Shown: positions 26,901-34,952 of the stretch, in pieces
Numbering within the stretch: position 1 is the first letter of the stretch
How the letters are laid out: every line of letters starts with the position of its first letter
NCBI GenBank assembly: GCA_036825615.1
Contig: DAISXY010000019.1
Location: 1 to 64,000 of the forward strand
DNA: 64,000 bases
DNA from: JAICXG01 sp036825615
GTDB taxonomy: Bacteria; Verrucomicrobiota; Verrucomicrobiia; Chthoniobacterales; UBA10450
Direction of reading: 5' to 3'
Position numbers and translations under genes: made by a program
Notes under the pieces: generated by a model
What the model saw: the letters and a program-made list of their open reading frames with translations, nothing else
The model's database searches: none
What the model was told of the DNA's origin: nothing

Positions 26901-27319
26901 GCGAAGGCATCGGTGGCGCCGTTGCTCTCGGGGTGCATCGGGTTGCCCTCAATCTTGATCGGCCGTCCATCGACGGTCGTGACAACGAGCGGCATCGCGC
27001 CTTCACGCCGGGGCATCGCGCTCGCGTAGTAGAGGAACTTCCCGGGGATGACCCATTCGGCGCTCTTCGTAAAGGGGACCAGATGCAGCTCCGGCTTGCG
27101 GCAGCTACTCAATCCCAGACCCGCAAGCGCCATCGACGCGCCCATCAGTTTGAGGAAACTGCGACGCGAAACCTCATCGCCCGCGAACTCGACTGCGCCC
27201 GCGGGAAATTCGCGCTCGAGCCATTCGCGAAATTCCGGCGTGTCGCTCAGCTCGCCGAGACTGCGCCAATAGTGGCGACCGGTTTGTGCAGGTGCGGGAT
27301 GTTGAACGACACGTTTCAT
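23960..27319 (-). CDS. actB: ACIII Fe-S / molybdopterin-oxidoreductase-like subunit ActB
   Basis: The product of about 1119 residues fuses a molybdopterin-oxidoreductase-like domain, which lacks the cofactor in known ACIII, to a C-terminal four-cluster ferredoxin domain. Residues 51-71 carry a Tat-type motif (SRRSFLKLMGASMALAG). Cluster motifs are CTGCSACVTACQAENN, CQHCENAPCETVCP, CVGTRYCLNNCPF and CTFCLQRI with CAQACPSDA. ATG 27319 is chosen because it overlaps the actA stop by four bases and opens the family N-terminus, whereas a much longer upstream frame runs antiparallel to family expectations through actA. ActB relays electrons from quinol to the haem subunits. Confidence 0.93.
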   Translation of the reverse strand: MKRVVQHPAPAQTGRHYWRSLGELSDTPEFREWLEREFPAGAVEFAGDEVSRRSFLKLMGASMALAGLGLSSCRKPELHLVPFTKSAEWVIPGKFLYYASAMPRREGAMPLVVTTVDGRPIKIEGNPMHPESNGATDAFAQASVLDLYDPSRSQRFVNKNKLADQAAFEKYIGELRPRLAANGGAGLAFVVEATHSPTRERLRAELQKQFPRMRWVVYEPLLSEAQHFSTQISFGENLRLIPQFDKADIVVALDSDFLNCGEGDLASVRGFTDRRRVKEAKDMMNRLYVVENRFTLTGAMADHRLRYPASQIPAFTHALATKIATATKDQGLASVLITLKAPSKVAKFDHRWLDEMAQELLAKPGASLVVAGPHQPVVVQLMVYGINAALKNLDQTLLLRQMPKTQRASSILQLASEMDAGRIQQLFVLGGDPVYNAMRSIAIDRKTRQPINWPELQKRVPEVVRLGFYEDATSASSHWHVPMAHYLETWSDALTPQGSYVSIQPMILPLFGGWSDLDLLAVVAGQKKPTGPELVQETFRATSPPGDFQTAWSKFLHDGFASHIALTDQPPKFNGNSAGGVAHTLWNNLLPPPANDSPEIVLVASYAMDDGRYINNGWLQELPDPITRLTWDNAAMISPDYARHLRVKDGDLIRITVTDTAKDVHGKPIERELVIAALIVPGHADNSITIPLGYGRKFTGPVGDEAGFNGYLLRTSSNPHYIVADGKAIQSVKVSKAGGSYALATVQEHWSIEGRGLVREATLEGYREDPDFVKKVAEDKELPQQLPTIYTHPKLDAPQQWGMVVDLSTCTGCSACVTACQAENNIPIVGKLQVQHGRMMHWIRIDRYFASAKPYNQDYGQYPQNPEIVHEPMMCQHCENAPCETVCPVNATVHSEDGLNVMVYNRCVGTRYCLNNCPFKVRRFNFFDYTQRPIGKTKVGFFSVYQEYLGPLTTKEAADTIKMQKNPNVTVRMRGVMEKCTFCLQRIEEAKIAAHVRAGASDQTLIPRDSFTTACAQACPSDAIVFGDIADPETRVSKIKAQNRNYRLLEYLNVKTRTSYLARIRNPNPKMPDAAQIGVASLGQEEENKITAEELGGPETEPKKRANPVPETPAAGGKP

Positions 27320-28041
27320 CGGTGGCAGCCCTGGCAGTTGGTCGGCGGTTTGATATTCCATCGCTCCTTCAGAGTGAGGCCAATCTCCGCCTGGGTAAGA
27401 TGTTGTTTCTTCGACCAATCTTCTTTCACTCCCCGGGGCTGACCGTACTTGGCGACGAAGGCCGCTGGGTTCACGTCCTCTGGTTTCCAATCCAGGTTCG
27501 TGATCTGGTCTTCGGGCCGGAGGAAATTTTCCGGCGCGCGATGGCACTCGAGGCACCACGCCATACTGAGCGGTTTCGCATCGTAGACCACCGGCATGTG
27601 GTTGATCTGACCGTGACAGGTGAAGCAGCTGATCCCGCGGTTCACATGCGCGGAGTGGTTGTAATAAGCGTAATCGGGCGTGCGATGAATCCAGACCCAT
27701 GGGATCGGCTGACCGGTCGTCCAACTCGCCCGCACGGGTTCGAGTTTGGGGTTGTCCTTTTGCACCTGCGAGTGGCAGTTCATGCAAACCTGCGTGTCGG
27801 GCACGTTCGAATGCGCCGCGACCTCGACAAAGCCATGACAGTACCGGCAATCCATTCCCAGCTGCGTCACATGAATGTCGTGTGGGAACGGCACCGGCTG
27901 GGTCGGCATGTAGCCCACGCGGGTGTATTTCGGTGTGTCGTAATACCAGGTCGCTCCAATCACCGCGCAGGAGACAACCGTCAGGCAGATCGTCAGCTTG
28001 AGCGGCAGCCAATTAGTCCAACGCGGAAAAAAATTCGCCAT
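27316..28041 (-). CDS. actA: ACIII pentahaem cytochrome c subunit ActA
   Basis: The 241-residue protein has one N-terminal membrane anchor (about 14-33) and five CxxCH haem motifs at 65-69, 86-90, 139-143, 163-167 and 236-240, exactly the number expected for ActA. It is the first gene of an operon running to 15956 with overlaps or very short gaps throughout. The 228 bases upstream to 28269 should hold the promoter, but I cannot pick a convincing -35/-10 pair. Confidence 0.94.
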   Translation of the reverse strand: MANFFPRWTNWLPLKLTICLTVVSCAVIGATWYYDTPKYTRVGYMPTQPVPFPHDIHVTQLGMDCRYCHGFVEVAAHSNVPDTQVCMNCHSQVQKDNPKLEPVRASWTTGQPIPWVWIHRTPDYAYYNHSAHVNRGISCFTCHGQINHMPVVYDAKPLSMAWCLECHRAPENFLRPEDQITNLDWKPEDVNPAAFVAKYGQPRGVKEDWSKKQHLTQAEIGLTLKERWNIKPPTNCQGCHR

Positions 28042-28269
28042 AACGAATCAGCCGAGACTAGCGCGGGCCGTCCGATGCCGCCAACTGGTAAACGCAGGAG
28101 CTGGATGGAAAAGAGTTAGCGGCTTCAGAAAAATCAACGTGTTGTGACTAAAACGATCGCCGGGGCCGGAGCGCCAAATTCTATGAACGGCGCTTTGCTT
28201 GGCAAAAAAAATTTTGAACGCGGGCGAAAATTTTCTGTCGCGCCCCTGCGCCATTGGCGGTGCAACGCG

Positions 28270-29232
28270 CTACCGCGGCTTTGCTTTGCGGAGGCAAAAC
28301 CAGCCCAGCGCCGACCAGTCGTGAAACCATTCGCGCAGCTGGCGCTCCCAGTTTCGCGCGCGCTTCGAGTGTCGCAGCCCGGCCGCGCAGGCATTCGCGA
28401 CTGTGCAGCCACGGCCGAGACAAGCCAAAATCGCAAACGCCCCCGGCTCGAGCCGCTTGTAGTAGAGCTGGTTTTCATATCGGTGCACCGCGAGATAAAC
28501 GCGCTCCGGCCTGGGCAAACGGACCCGCCGCCTGCCTTTTCGTGTCGCCGGCATTGCCTCGAAGGTGTTGCTCGCTTCATCGCGCAGCACGTCGGCTTCG
28601 CGTTTCTTGACCGCGAGAAGAAATTTGTCGACGGCGTGATTCAGCTCGAGGAGCGAGAGGTAGGGCTGTAAACGCAGCCGCAGCTTGGTCGGCGGGGTGT
28701 CGAGCAGATCATCACTTGTGATTGGCGGCTCGGCCGCTTCGTCGAAGGCCAGGACCTGTGCCCATTCGAAACGCGCCATGTCGAGCGCCAGTTCTTCGTG
28801 AGGCGCGACCCAGCGCGGCTCTTCCCGAAGAAATTTCTCCAGGTCCTGACCGAGGTTGCGCAAGGTGAATGAGCGCGAGGGATACTTCGCGAGATAAGCG
28901 ATCGCGAGCCGGATGAATTTCCTTGCCCCGAGGATCGCCCGCAGCCCGGGGTAATCGTCGTAAAGGCAATCAAGGAGCCGAAACCAGTAGATGCGATTAT
29001 AAATTTCGAGCCGCTCGAAGGAACTGAGCCGGTCGTTAGGCGCAATGAATTCCTCCGCGACCGCGCTCGTCCGCCGGCCATCGGTCCAGCGCCGCTGCAT
29101 CCGATCGTTAGGCGTGAGCGGACGAAAGATCGCGCTCGCCATGAGCGTTTGCAGCTTCTTCAGCTCGGAGTGACTGCGTGCGCCAGAGCGGCGCTCGTCA
29201 GGCTGCCGCGATTTCGAATTGTTTCTCGACAA
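28270..29232 (-). CDS. bufC: BufC/HvfC-like partner protein (DUF2063)
   Basis: The 320-residue protein has the DUF2063 N-terminal pattern (SELKKLQTLMASAIF, then RLEIYNRIYWFRLLDCLYDDYPGL). Family members are partners of MNIO enzymes and form a complex with the precursor peptide during maturation. It overlaps bufB by 35 bases if the TTG at 29232 is the start. The first ATG, at 29142, would remove the conserved helix, so the TTG is preferred with caution. It is the last gene of the buf cluster. Confidence 0.82.
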   Translation of the reverse strand: MSRNNSKSRQPDERRSGARSHSELKKLQTLMASAIFRPLTPNDRMQRRWTDGRRTSAVAEEFIAPNDRLSSFERLEIYNRIYWFRLLDCLYDDYPGLRAILGARKFIRLAIAYLAKYPSRSFTLRNLGQDLEKFLREEPRWVAPHEELALDMARFEWAQVLAFDEAAEPPITSDDLLDTPPTKLRLRLQPYLSLLELNHAVDKFLLAVKKREADVLRDEASNTFEAMPATRKGRRRVRLPRPERVYLAVHRYENQLYYKRLEPGAFAILACLGRGCTVANACAAGLRHSKRARNWERQLREWFHDWSALGWFCLRKAKPR

Positions 29233-30049
29233 ATCGGTTCGCCTTCAGCGCCTCCTTGTGAACTTCATCGAAGCTTGGGATTCGATCATCCCACTCCAGC
29301 AGTGTCGCAGTCCGGCCGACGAGCTTGATGGCGTGCCCGTACAACTTCCAAACCGGATCGAGCACTGGATGATCGTGCGTATCGAGGATGTATTTCTCAA
29401 ACTTCGAATGCCCGGCGATGTGGATCTGCCCAACCCGATCGTGCGGGATCTTGTTCAAATATTCGTAGGGATCGAAATTGTGATTCTGCGCCGAGACATA
29501 AATGTTGTTCACGTCGAGCAGAATTCCGCAGTCAGCCCGCTCCACGACTTCGGACAAGAATTCCCATTCCGCCATCTCCGAGGCGTGGAACTCGGCGTAA
29601 CTGCTCACATTCTCGACGCAGATCGGCACTTCGAGAAAATCGCGCGCCGCGCGGATGTTCGCCGCGGTCGCCTTCGCCGCCGCAAAAGTGTAGGGCATCG
29701 GCAAAAGATCGTGCGTGTAACGCCCATCCACGCTCCCCCAGCAAAGATGGTCGCTCAGCCAGGGCGTGTTCGTGCGCCTAACAAGGCGCTTTAGTTTCTT
29801 CAAATGCTCGCGGTTGAGGCGATCGGCCGAGCCGAAGTACATCGCCACCCCGTGCTGGACGACGCGATACTGCTCGAGAATCTGATCGAGCACTTCGAGC
29901 GGCCGGCCGCCGTCGACCATGAAGTTTTCCGAGATGATTTCAAACCAATCGACGACCGGTTTCTTCTCGAGGATGTGGCGATAATGCGGCACCCGCAGGC
30001 CGATGCCAATCCCGAGGTTGGTGAAATTGTTGAAGCGATTCGCCGGCAT
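29198..30049 (-). CDS. bufB: MNIO-family enzyme BufB (DUF692)
   Basis: The 283-residue TIM-barrel protein belongs to the multinuclear non-haem iron oxygenase family. His/Asp/Glu ligand motifs are visible: VDWFEIISENFMV, VQHGVAMYFG, WLSDHLCWG, VENVSSYAEF, LLDVNNIYVSAQNHNFDP, QIHIAGHS and DTHDHPV. MNIOs convert Cys residues of partner precursors, for example to thiooxazoles in bufferins. It lies 59 bases downstream of the precursor gene and overlaps bufC, a standard arrangement. Confidence 0.9.
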   Translation of the reverse strand: MPANRFNNFTNLGIGIGLRVPHYRHILEKKPVVDWFEIISENFMVDGGRPLEVLDQILEQYRVVQHGVAMYFGSADRLNREHLKKLKRLVRRTNTPWLSDHLCWGSVDGRYTHDLLPMPYTFAAAKATAANIRAARDFLEVPICVENVSSYAEFHASEMAEWEFLSEVVERADCGILLDVNNIYVSAQNHNFDPYEYLNKIPHDRVGQIHIAGHSKFEKYILDTHDHPVLDPVWKLYGHAIKLVGRTATLLEWDDRIPSFDEVHKEALKANRFVEKQFEIAAA

Positions 30050-30108
30050 CTCGGCTTGTCGTTACACAGGAGAAGCGGCGATCCGAATTCCCACTCGTCA
30101 GCGCGCAG

Positions 30109-30399
30109 TTATGGCGAGGGCGAAGGGCTCGCCGGCAGCAGATGACTACTGGCGCAACCGCCTTTGCCTTTGCAGGAATTTTTCCCTTTGCAGCCGTTGT
30201 CGCCGCTGTGGCAACCGCCCTTGCCTTTACAGGAGTTCTGTCCCTTGCAGGAATGAACATCCTTCTGTCCTTCGTCGGCCATCTGTTTGAGCGAGACTCC
30301 CGCCTTGCCCAGCGCCGTAGCCGCCTGTGTCGACACGGCGAACGAACCGCTCATGAGGCCGGCAATCGCCGCGCCCGCCAGAATGGATTTTGATTTCAT
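30109..30399 (-). CDS. bufA: Bufferin-type precursor peptide with CKGxNSCKGKGGC core (BufA2-like)
   Basis: The 96-residue protein has a signal peptide (about 1-26, ending near STQAATA) and six cysteines at 51, 57, 63, 70, 76 and 82. They are arranged as two near-identical modules, CKGQNSCKGKGGC and CKGKNSCKGKGGC. This agrees with the BufA2 class of periplasmic bufferin-type copper metallophores, whose Cys residues are modified by the MNIO enzyme. A Ser/Pro tail follows. The neighbouring bufB and bufC support the assignment. No DoxX-like BufD is present. Confidence 0.82.
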   Translation of the reverse strand: MKSKSILAGAAIAGLMSGSFAVSTQAATALGKAGVSLKQMADEGQKDVHSCKGQNSCKGKGGCHSGDNGCKGKNSCKGKGGCASSHLLPASPSPSP

Positions 30400-30537
30400 G
30401 TTTGCTTAGCTGGTTGTGGTTTTCGTTTGCCGGATTCGCAGTCTCGAAATCATTCGAGAACTGCCCGGCAGGCTTAGGACCGCAACCTTGGCGAGATTAT
30501 TCCGCGTGCGCGAGAGAATTATTGCAACCCAAACGCC

Positions 30538-30706
30538 GTCATCCCGAGCGCAGTCGAGGGATCCCGTGGAGCGACCGAGCAGCAGCGCAGCCTTTGACAC
30601 CCTGCGTCTGGCAAGCGTCGACCAACTCGGAGCCGTTGATCGCCGGGCGCGCTTCCAAGCTGGAGCACGGGATCCCTCGACTCCGCTTCGCTCCGCTCGG
30701 GATGAC
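30538..30706. repeat. Long inverted repeat (GTCATCCCGAGCG...CGCTCGGGATGAC family)
   Basis: The left arm (30538-30568) starts GTCATCCCGAGCG and ends GGGATCCCGTG. The right arm (30666-30706) is its reverse complement with a short insertion. A 97-base centre unrelated to the 11406-11563 element separates the arms. The 318-base gap between bufA and pnp (30400-30717) holds only this element and a short bufA leader, so the element may sit at the bufA promoter side or after pnp. Confidence 0.78.
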
Positions 30707-30717
30707 GCGCGGCTGTC

Positions 30718-33069
30718 TCAGCGCGATGGTTCGTAGTCGTCGGGACGCGACTCGGTCGCCTGTGCGCGCGGCTCTTCGTGCCGACGCTCGCGTTCACTGC
30801 GCTCTCCTCGCTCGCGCTCGCGTCCCCGGCCACCGCGTCCGCGCCCGCCGCGGCGATCGCCGCGATCGCGCCGATGCCCGCTGTCGTACGAACGATGCTC
30901 GCCATGAGCCTCCCCGCCATCAACGTTTTCGGCCTCGGCCATCGGCGCGCCGGTTTCGACTTCGCCCCGTTCCTTGAGCGCAGCTTTGCGCGAAAGTTTC
31001 ACCCGGCCCTTGTCATCAATGCCGATGCATTTCACCCAGATCAGCTCTCCGGCCTTGGCCACATCTTCCACCCGGCGCACTCGGAAGTCTGCCAACTCGG
31101 AGATGTGCACGAGCCCTTCCTTGCCCGGGAAAACTTCGACGAACGCGCCGAATTCTTTGATCGAAACCACCCGCCCATGATAGGTCTCGCCGATCTCGAT
31201 TTCTCGCGTCATCCCGCCAATGATTTCCTTTGCCCGCGCCATCGATTCGCCGCTCGTCGCATAGATGTGAACTGAGCCATCGTCCTCAATGTTAATTTCC
31301 GCGCCCGTTTCAGCGACGATCCCCTTGATTGTCTTGCCGCCGGGGCCGATAAGAGCCCCGATCTTCTCGGGGTTGATCTTGATCGTCTCGATCCGCGGCG
31401 CGTATTTGCTTAACTCCGGTCGCGGCTCGGCGAGCGCGCCCGCCATGATGTCGAGAATCTTGCTCCGCGCATCGCGGGCGCGATAAATCGCCTCGGCGAG
31501 GATCTTGTGGCTCAGGCCGGGAAGCTTGAGGTCGAGCTGGAACCCGGTCACGCCCGCGCGGGTGCCGCAGAGCTTGAAGTCCATGTCGCCGAAATGATCT
31601 TCGGCGCCGATAATATCGGTGAGCAGGTTGTAGCGCTTGAGGTTGCCGGCTTCGTCATTTTCCGTGACGAGACCGACGGAAATTCCCGCAACCGGCGTCT
31701 TGACCGGAACGCCCGCATCCATCAACGCGAGCATGCCCGAGCAAACGCTCGCCATCGAGGTTGAGCCGTTGGATTCCATCACTTCGCTCGTGATCCGGAT
31801 GGCATAACGAAACTCTTCTTCCTTCGGGACAACCGGTTCGACCGAACGCTCGGCGAGTGCGCCATGACCGATCTCACGCCGGCTCGCGCCGCCAAACCGC
31901 CCGGTCTCGCCCACGCTGAAGGGCGGGAAGTTGTAGTGAAGAATAAAGCGTTTTGACTGTTCGCCGCCACCATAGGCATCGATCATTTGCGCTTCTTCGA
32001 TCGGCGCGAGAGTGGCGAGCGCCAGGGCCTGGGTTTCACCGCGCTGGAAAAGGGCCGAGCCGTGCGCTCGCGGCAGCACGCCGACCTCGCAACTGATCGG
32101 GCGCAAGTCCTCGTAGCCGCGACCATCCACGCGTTTCTGTTTGTCGAGGATGTTACTGCGGAAAGATTTCTTCTGGATGTAATCGAACGCCTGGTTGATC
32201 GCGAAATTGTCCGCCTCGGGAAATTTCTCCAGCACCGCGTTTTTCACTTCCTCGCGCAAATCATTCACTGCCTTGCTTCGGGCGACTTTGCCCTCGGTAT
32301 AAAGCGCGCCTTCGATCCGAGCGCTCGCGACGCGATCCGCGATTTCGAGGATCTCGGACTGCACTTCCATTAACGGCATCTGGCGTTTCGGTTTTCCAAC
32401 CTGCGCCGCGAGCTCCTTCTGGATGCGGATCATTTCCTTGGCGTAGCCGTGGGCAAACTCGAGCGAGCGAACAAACTCCTCTTCCGGTAATTCATTGGCC
32501 GCGCCTTCGATCATGATGATGTCGTTCTCGGTCCCGACATAAACCAGATCGAGATCGCTTTGCATCCGCTCCGTATGCGTCGGGTTCGCAACGAACTCGC
32601 CGTTCACCCGGCCGATGCGGACGGCGCCGATCGGTCCGTTAAATGGAATATCCGAAACGCAAAGCGCGGCCGAGGCGCCGTTGATCGCGAGAATGTCGGG
32701 ATCATTTTCGCCATCGGCGCTGAGCAAAATCGAGATGATCTGCGTGTCGTAAAAGTAGCCGGAGGGAAAGAGCGGCCGGAGCGGCCGATCGGTCATGCGC
32801 GAGGTAAGGGTTTCCTTTTCGCTCGGGCGCCCTTCGCGCTTGAAGTAACCGCCCGGAAATTTCCCGACCGCGGCGGCTTTTTCGCGATAATCAACCGTGA
32901 GCGGGAAGAAGTCCTGGCCTTCCTTAACTGAGGTGGCCGAGACGGCGCTGGTTAGAACGATGGTTTCGCCGCAGGAGACGATAACTGAGCCGTCGGCGAG
33001 CTTGGCAATTTTGCCGGTTTCGATTGTGATTTCTGTGGACCCGATTTGGGCCGTGACCTTGTGTTGCAT
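30718..33069 (-). CDS. pnp: Polyribonucleotide nucleotidyltransferase (PNPase)
   Basis: This 3'-5' phosphorolytic RNase, a core component of RNA degradosomes, has two RNase PH domains (early FFPLTVDYREKAAAVGKFPG; second domain with RRVDG-like KRVDGRGYEDLRPISCEVG). They are followed by a KH domain (IGALIGPGGKTIKGI) and an S1 domain (YHGRVVSIKEFGAFVEVFPG). The 783 residues end in an Arg/Glu/Gly-rich low-complexity tail (RRGGRGRGGRGRE), likely for RNA or partner binding. It follows rpsO, the classic rpsO-pnp order. Confidence 0.96.
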   Translation of the reverse strand: MQHKVTAQIGSTEITIETGKIAKLADGSVIVSCGETIVLTSAVSATSVKEGQDFFPLTVDYREKAAAVGKFPGGYFKREGRPSEKETLTSRMTDRPLRPLFPSGYFYDTQIISILLSADGENDPDILAINGASAALCVSDIPFNGPIGAVRIGRVNGEFVANPTHTERMQSDLDLVYVGTENDIIMIEGAANELPEEEFVRSLEFAHGYAKEMIRIQKELAAQVGKPKRQMPLMEVQSEILEIADRVASARIEGALYTEGKVARSKAVNDLREEVKNAVLEKFPEADNFAINQAFDYIQKKSFRSNILDKQKRVDGRGYEDLRPISCEVGVLPRAHGSALFQRGETQALALATLAPIEEAQMIDAYGGGEQSKRFILHYNFPPFSVGETGRFGGASRREIGHGALAERSVEPVVPKEEEFRYAIRITSEVMESNGSTSMASVCSGMLALMDAGVPVKTPVAGISVGLVTENDEAGNLKRYNLLTDIIGAEDHFGDMDFKLCGTRAGVTGFQLDLKLPGLSHKILAEAIYRARDARSKILDIMAGALAEPRPELSKYAPRIETIKINPEKIGALIGPGGKTIKGIVAETGAEINIEDDGSVHIYATSGESMARAKEIIGGMTREIEIGETYHGRVVSIKEFGAFVEVFPGKEGLVHISELADFRVRRVEDVAKAGELIWVKCIGIDDKGRVKLSRKAALKERGEVETGAPMAEAENVDGGEAHGEHRSYDSGHRRDRGDRRGGRGRGGRGRERERGERSERERRHEEPRAQATESRPDDYEPSR

Positions 33070-33094
33070 AATTGGATTTCTGGTAATGCGAAAT

Positions 33095-33179
33095 CCAGGC
33101 CGGTCACCCTGATTGTAGGTCTTAACCCCGCGGGCGAATCGAAGCTAAGACCTATACTCAAGGTGCACAGACGGCCTGG
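33095..33179 (-). promoter_or_regulatory. Nested stem-loop in the rpsO-pnp leader
   Basis: An outer inverted repeat (CCAGGCCG 33095-33102 with CGGCCTGG 33172-33179) encloses an inner one (TAGGTCTTA 33116-33124 with TAAGACCTA 33146-33154). It lies between the rpsO stop and the pnp start. In E. coli, a hairpin at the same place is cut by RNase III in PNPase autoregulation, so a similar role is inferred. An attenuating terminator is the alternative. Confidence 0.6.
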
Positions 33180-33257
33180 TCGCCGTTTCTGTTTACTCGT
33201 TGATGGCGCAGGCCGCGCGCGACGGACGCGAGCAACGCCGGGGAATTTCTCCCGCGC

Positions 33258-33521
33258 CTAGTGGCGCAGGTTCAGCTTCCCGATCAGCTGCTTGTAGCGG
33301 TCGGTATTCGACCGGCTGAGGTAATCGAGCAGGCTGCGGCGCGTGGCGACCATCTTCAGAAGACCGCGACGCGACGAATGATCCTTGGCGTGACTCTTCA
33401 GGTGCTCGGTCAGCGCCGCGATCCGGTGGGTCAGGCGCGCGACTTGTACGTCGGCGCTGCCCGTATCCTTCTCGTGGAGCTGGAACTCCCGCATGTCCAT
33501 CGTGTCACTGCTTTCCGCCAT
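33258..33521 (-). CDS. rpsO: 30S ribosomal protein S15
   Basis: This small-subunit protein binds the 16S central domain early in assembly. The conserved core FQLHEKDTGSADVQVARLT, HRIAALTEHLKSHAKDHSSRR and the terminal LLDYLSRSNTDRYKQLIGKLNLR are present. The 87 residues match the family, though Met8 or Met10 could also be the start. It is transcribed ahead of pnp. Confidence 0.96.
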   Translation of the reverse strand: MAESSDTMDMREFQLHEKDTGSADVQVARLTHRIAALTEHLKSHAKDHSSRRGLLKMVATRRSLLDYLSRSNTDRYKQLIGKLNLRH

Positions 33522-33602
33522 AAACGAAGGCCGCAGTGTAGATGACTTTGGCGCAATCGCAAGTGCCGGCCGCGATCAGGGCCCTCGCAGCCGCGCGCCA
33601 GT

Positions 33603-34199
33603 TCAGCCGCCGGGGCCGCTCGGCCCGTGCGCAAACGGCCGCGGCGCGCTCTGCGAGTTGCGCGTCCGGACGACGTCGAGCCCGTAGATGGTCTCGCGAT
33701 GCCGCCGTTCATATCGGCCGACTGCGTTGTCGATCGAGAGGGAAGCGGCCCGCGCCCGGGCCACGAGCGAGCCGGGATTGATCCGCAGCCTGAGCGAAAG
33801 CTCGGCCCAGGTCTGCGTCTTGGAGCGCATCCGGAGAATACGCGCAAAGCTATTGCCGCTGCCCACCGCAAGCGAGTCTGCAACGAGCAGCTCGCCATAG
33901 CTCAGGCCGGTTTCAGCTTGTTGCGCTTTTAAAGTCGCAATTGGTACTCCGGTTTGCGCTGACACGACCGCCGGGAGCATATCGACTCCTGCGACCCGCT
34001 TGTCGCTCCGCCCGTCGAGGGCGTCGATCGCTCGTCGAAAAGTCATCTCTTCGCCAGTCATGGTCTTCGCCGGCAACCGGGCCGAGGCCCGGCGGGCCTC
34101 TTTCGGCAATCGGTAATCCCAGTTTTGCGCCCAGACCACGCTGAGACCGAGGAGGCTAATCAGCGCAACCAACCCAGCGATCGAACGCCTCGCCTTCAC
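33603..34199 (-). CDS. Secreted protein of unknown function
   Basis: The 198-residue protein has an N-terminal signal peptide (about 1-24, hydrophobic ISLLGLSVVWA) and no cysteines. A helical middle contains TGVPIATLKAQQAETGLSYGEL and an Ala-rich segment SLVARARAASLSID. I recognise no domain with confidence. It lies on the same strand between the lytic transglycosylase gene upstream and rpsO downstream, with gaps of 69 and 81 bases. A short duplication of CCATTCACGATTC occurs in the upstream gap. Confidence 0.6.
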   Translation of the reverse strand: MKARRSIAGLVALISLLGLSVVWAQNWDYRLPKEARRASARLPAKTMTGEEMTFRRAIDALDGRSDKRVAGVDMLPAVVSAQTGVPIATLKAQQAETGLSYGELLVADSLAVGSGNSFARILRMRSKTQTWAELSLRLRINPGSLVARARAASLSIDNAVGRYERRHRETIYGLDVVRTRNSQSAPRPFAHGPSGPGG

Positions 34200-34268
34200 G
34201 CCGGGATTCTAACTCGGAACCCGGCAGAAACAACCATTCACGATTCACCATTCACGATTCCCCCGTCC

Positions 34269-34868
34269 TCACATCCGACCCCGCCGCTGATAAAAACGAT
34301 ACCGCTCGAGGATCGACGCGACATATTGCCGGGTGCCGGGGAAATCGATGTTGCGCTGAAATTCCCGCGCCGAAATCGGCTGCGCCCCGTCGCCTCCAGC
34401 CCAGCGCTGTGCGCGGCTCGCCCCGGCGTTGTATTCAGCAAGGGCAAACGGAATCGGGTCGCGCACCTGTTGCCAGTGGCTGATGGCACGTCGCAGATAC
34501 CACGAGCCTGCCTGCAGGTTCGTCTTGGGATCGAATAACTCCTCGATCTGGAAATTTTCCACCCGGTTCTCCGCCGCCCATTCCCGGGCCGCGATCTCGC
34601 TCACCTGCATCAAACCGCGCTCGCCCGCCGCGCCAAGCTTTTGCGGATCGAATCGGCTCTCCCGCCAGACCACCGCCTTCACCAGCATCGGGTCGAGCCG
34701 GTTGGACGACGCGACCGCGCGGATGAGCTGGTCGTACTGCTGGAAACGCGCCGGGCTCAGCCATTCATAGAGGGTGTAAAATGGATCGCCCGAGCGCAGC
34801 GCGAGCAGACCGATTCCTACCCCGGCCGCCACGAGCAAGCAGATGATCAGCTTGAAAAGAAAACGCAC
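34269..34868 (-). CDS. Lytic transglycosylase, SLT domain
   Basis: This membrane-anchored or exported peptidoglycan lyase of 199 residues starts with a hydrophobic segment (about 4-24). The SLT fold follows, with the catalytic Glu in AVVWRESRFDPQKLGAAGERGLMQ, then the conserved NLQAGSWYLRR and FALAEYNAGASRAQRW. It cleaves the MurNAc-GlcNAc bond to form anhydro ends. It is divergent from priA, with 84 bases between the starts. Confidence 0.92.
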   Translation of the reverse strand: MRFLFKLIICLLVAAGVGIGLLALRSGDPFYTLYEWLSPARFQQYDQLIRAVASSNRLDPMLVKAVVWRESRFDPQKLGAAGERGLMQVSEIAAREWAAENRVENFQIEELFDPKTNLQAGSWYLRRAISHWQQVRDPIPFALAEYNAGASRAQRWAGGDGAQPISAREFQRNIDFPGTRQYVASILERYRFYQRRGRM

Positions 34869-34952
34869 CGTGAGGTCACCCTTTCCTGGCTGGATATATT
34901 GGTCCTGGCACGGACAATCAATTCACGCCGCGCCCGCTGAGCAATAAATTTC

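Noticed and set aside
27320..28012. N-terminal extension of ActB through the actA region
   Set aside because: It runs out of frame over the five-haem ActA gene, and ATG 27319 overlaps the actA stop in the ATGA manner seen across the operon.
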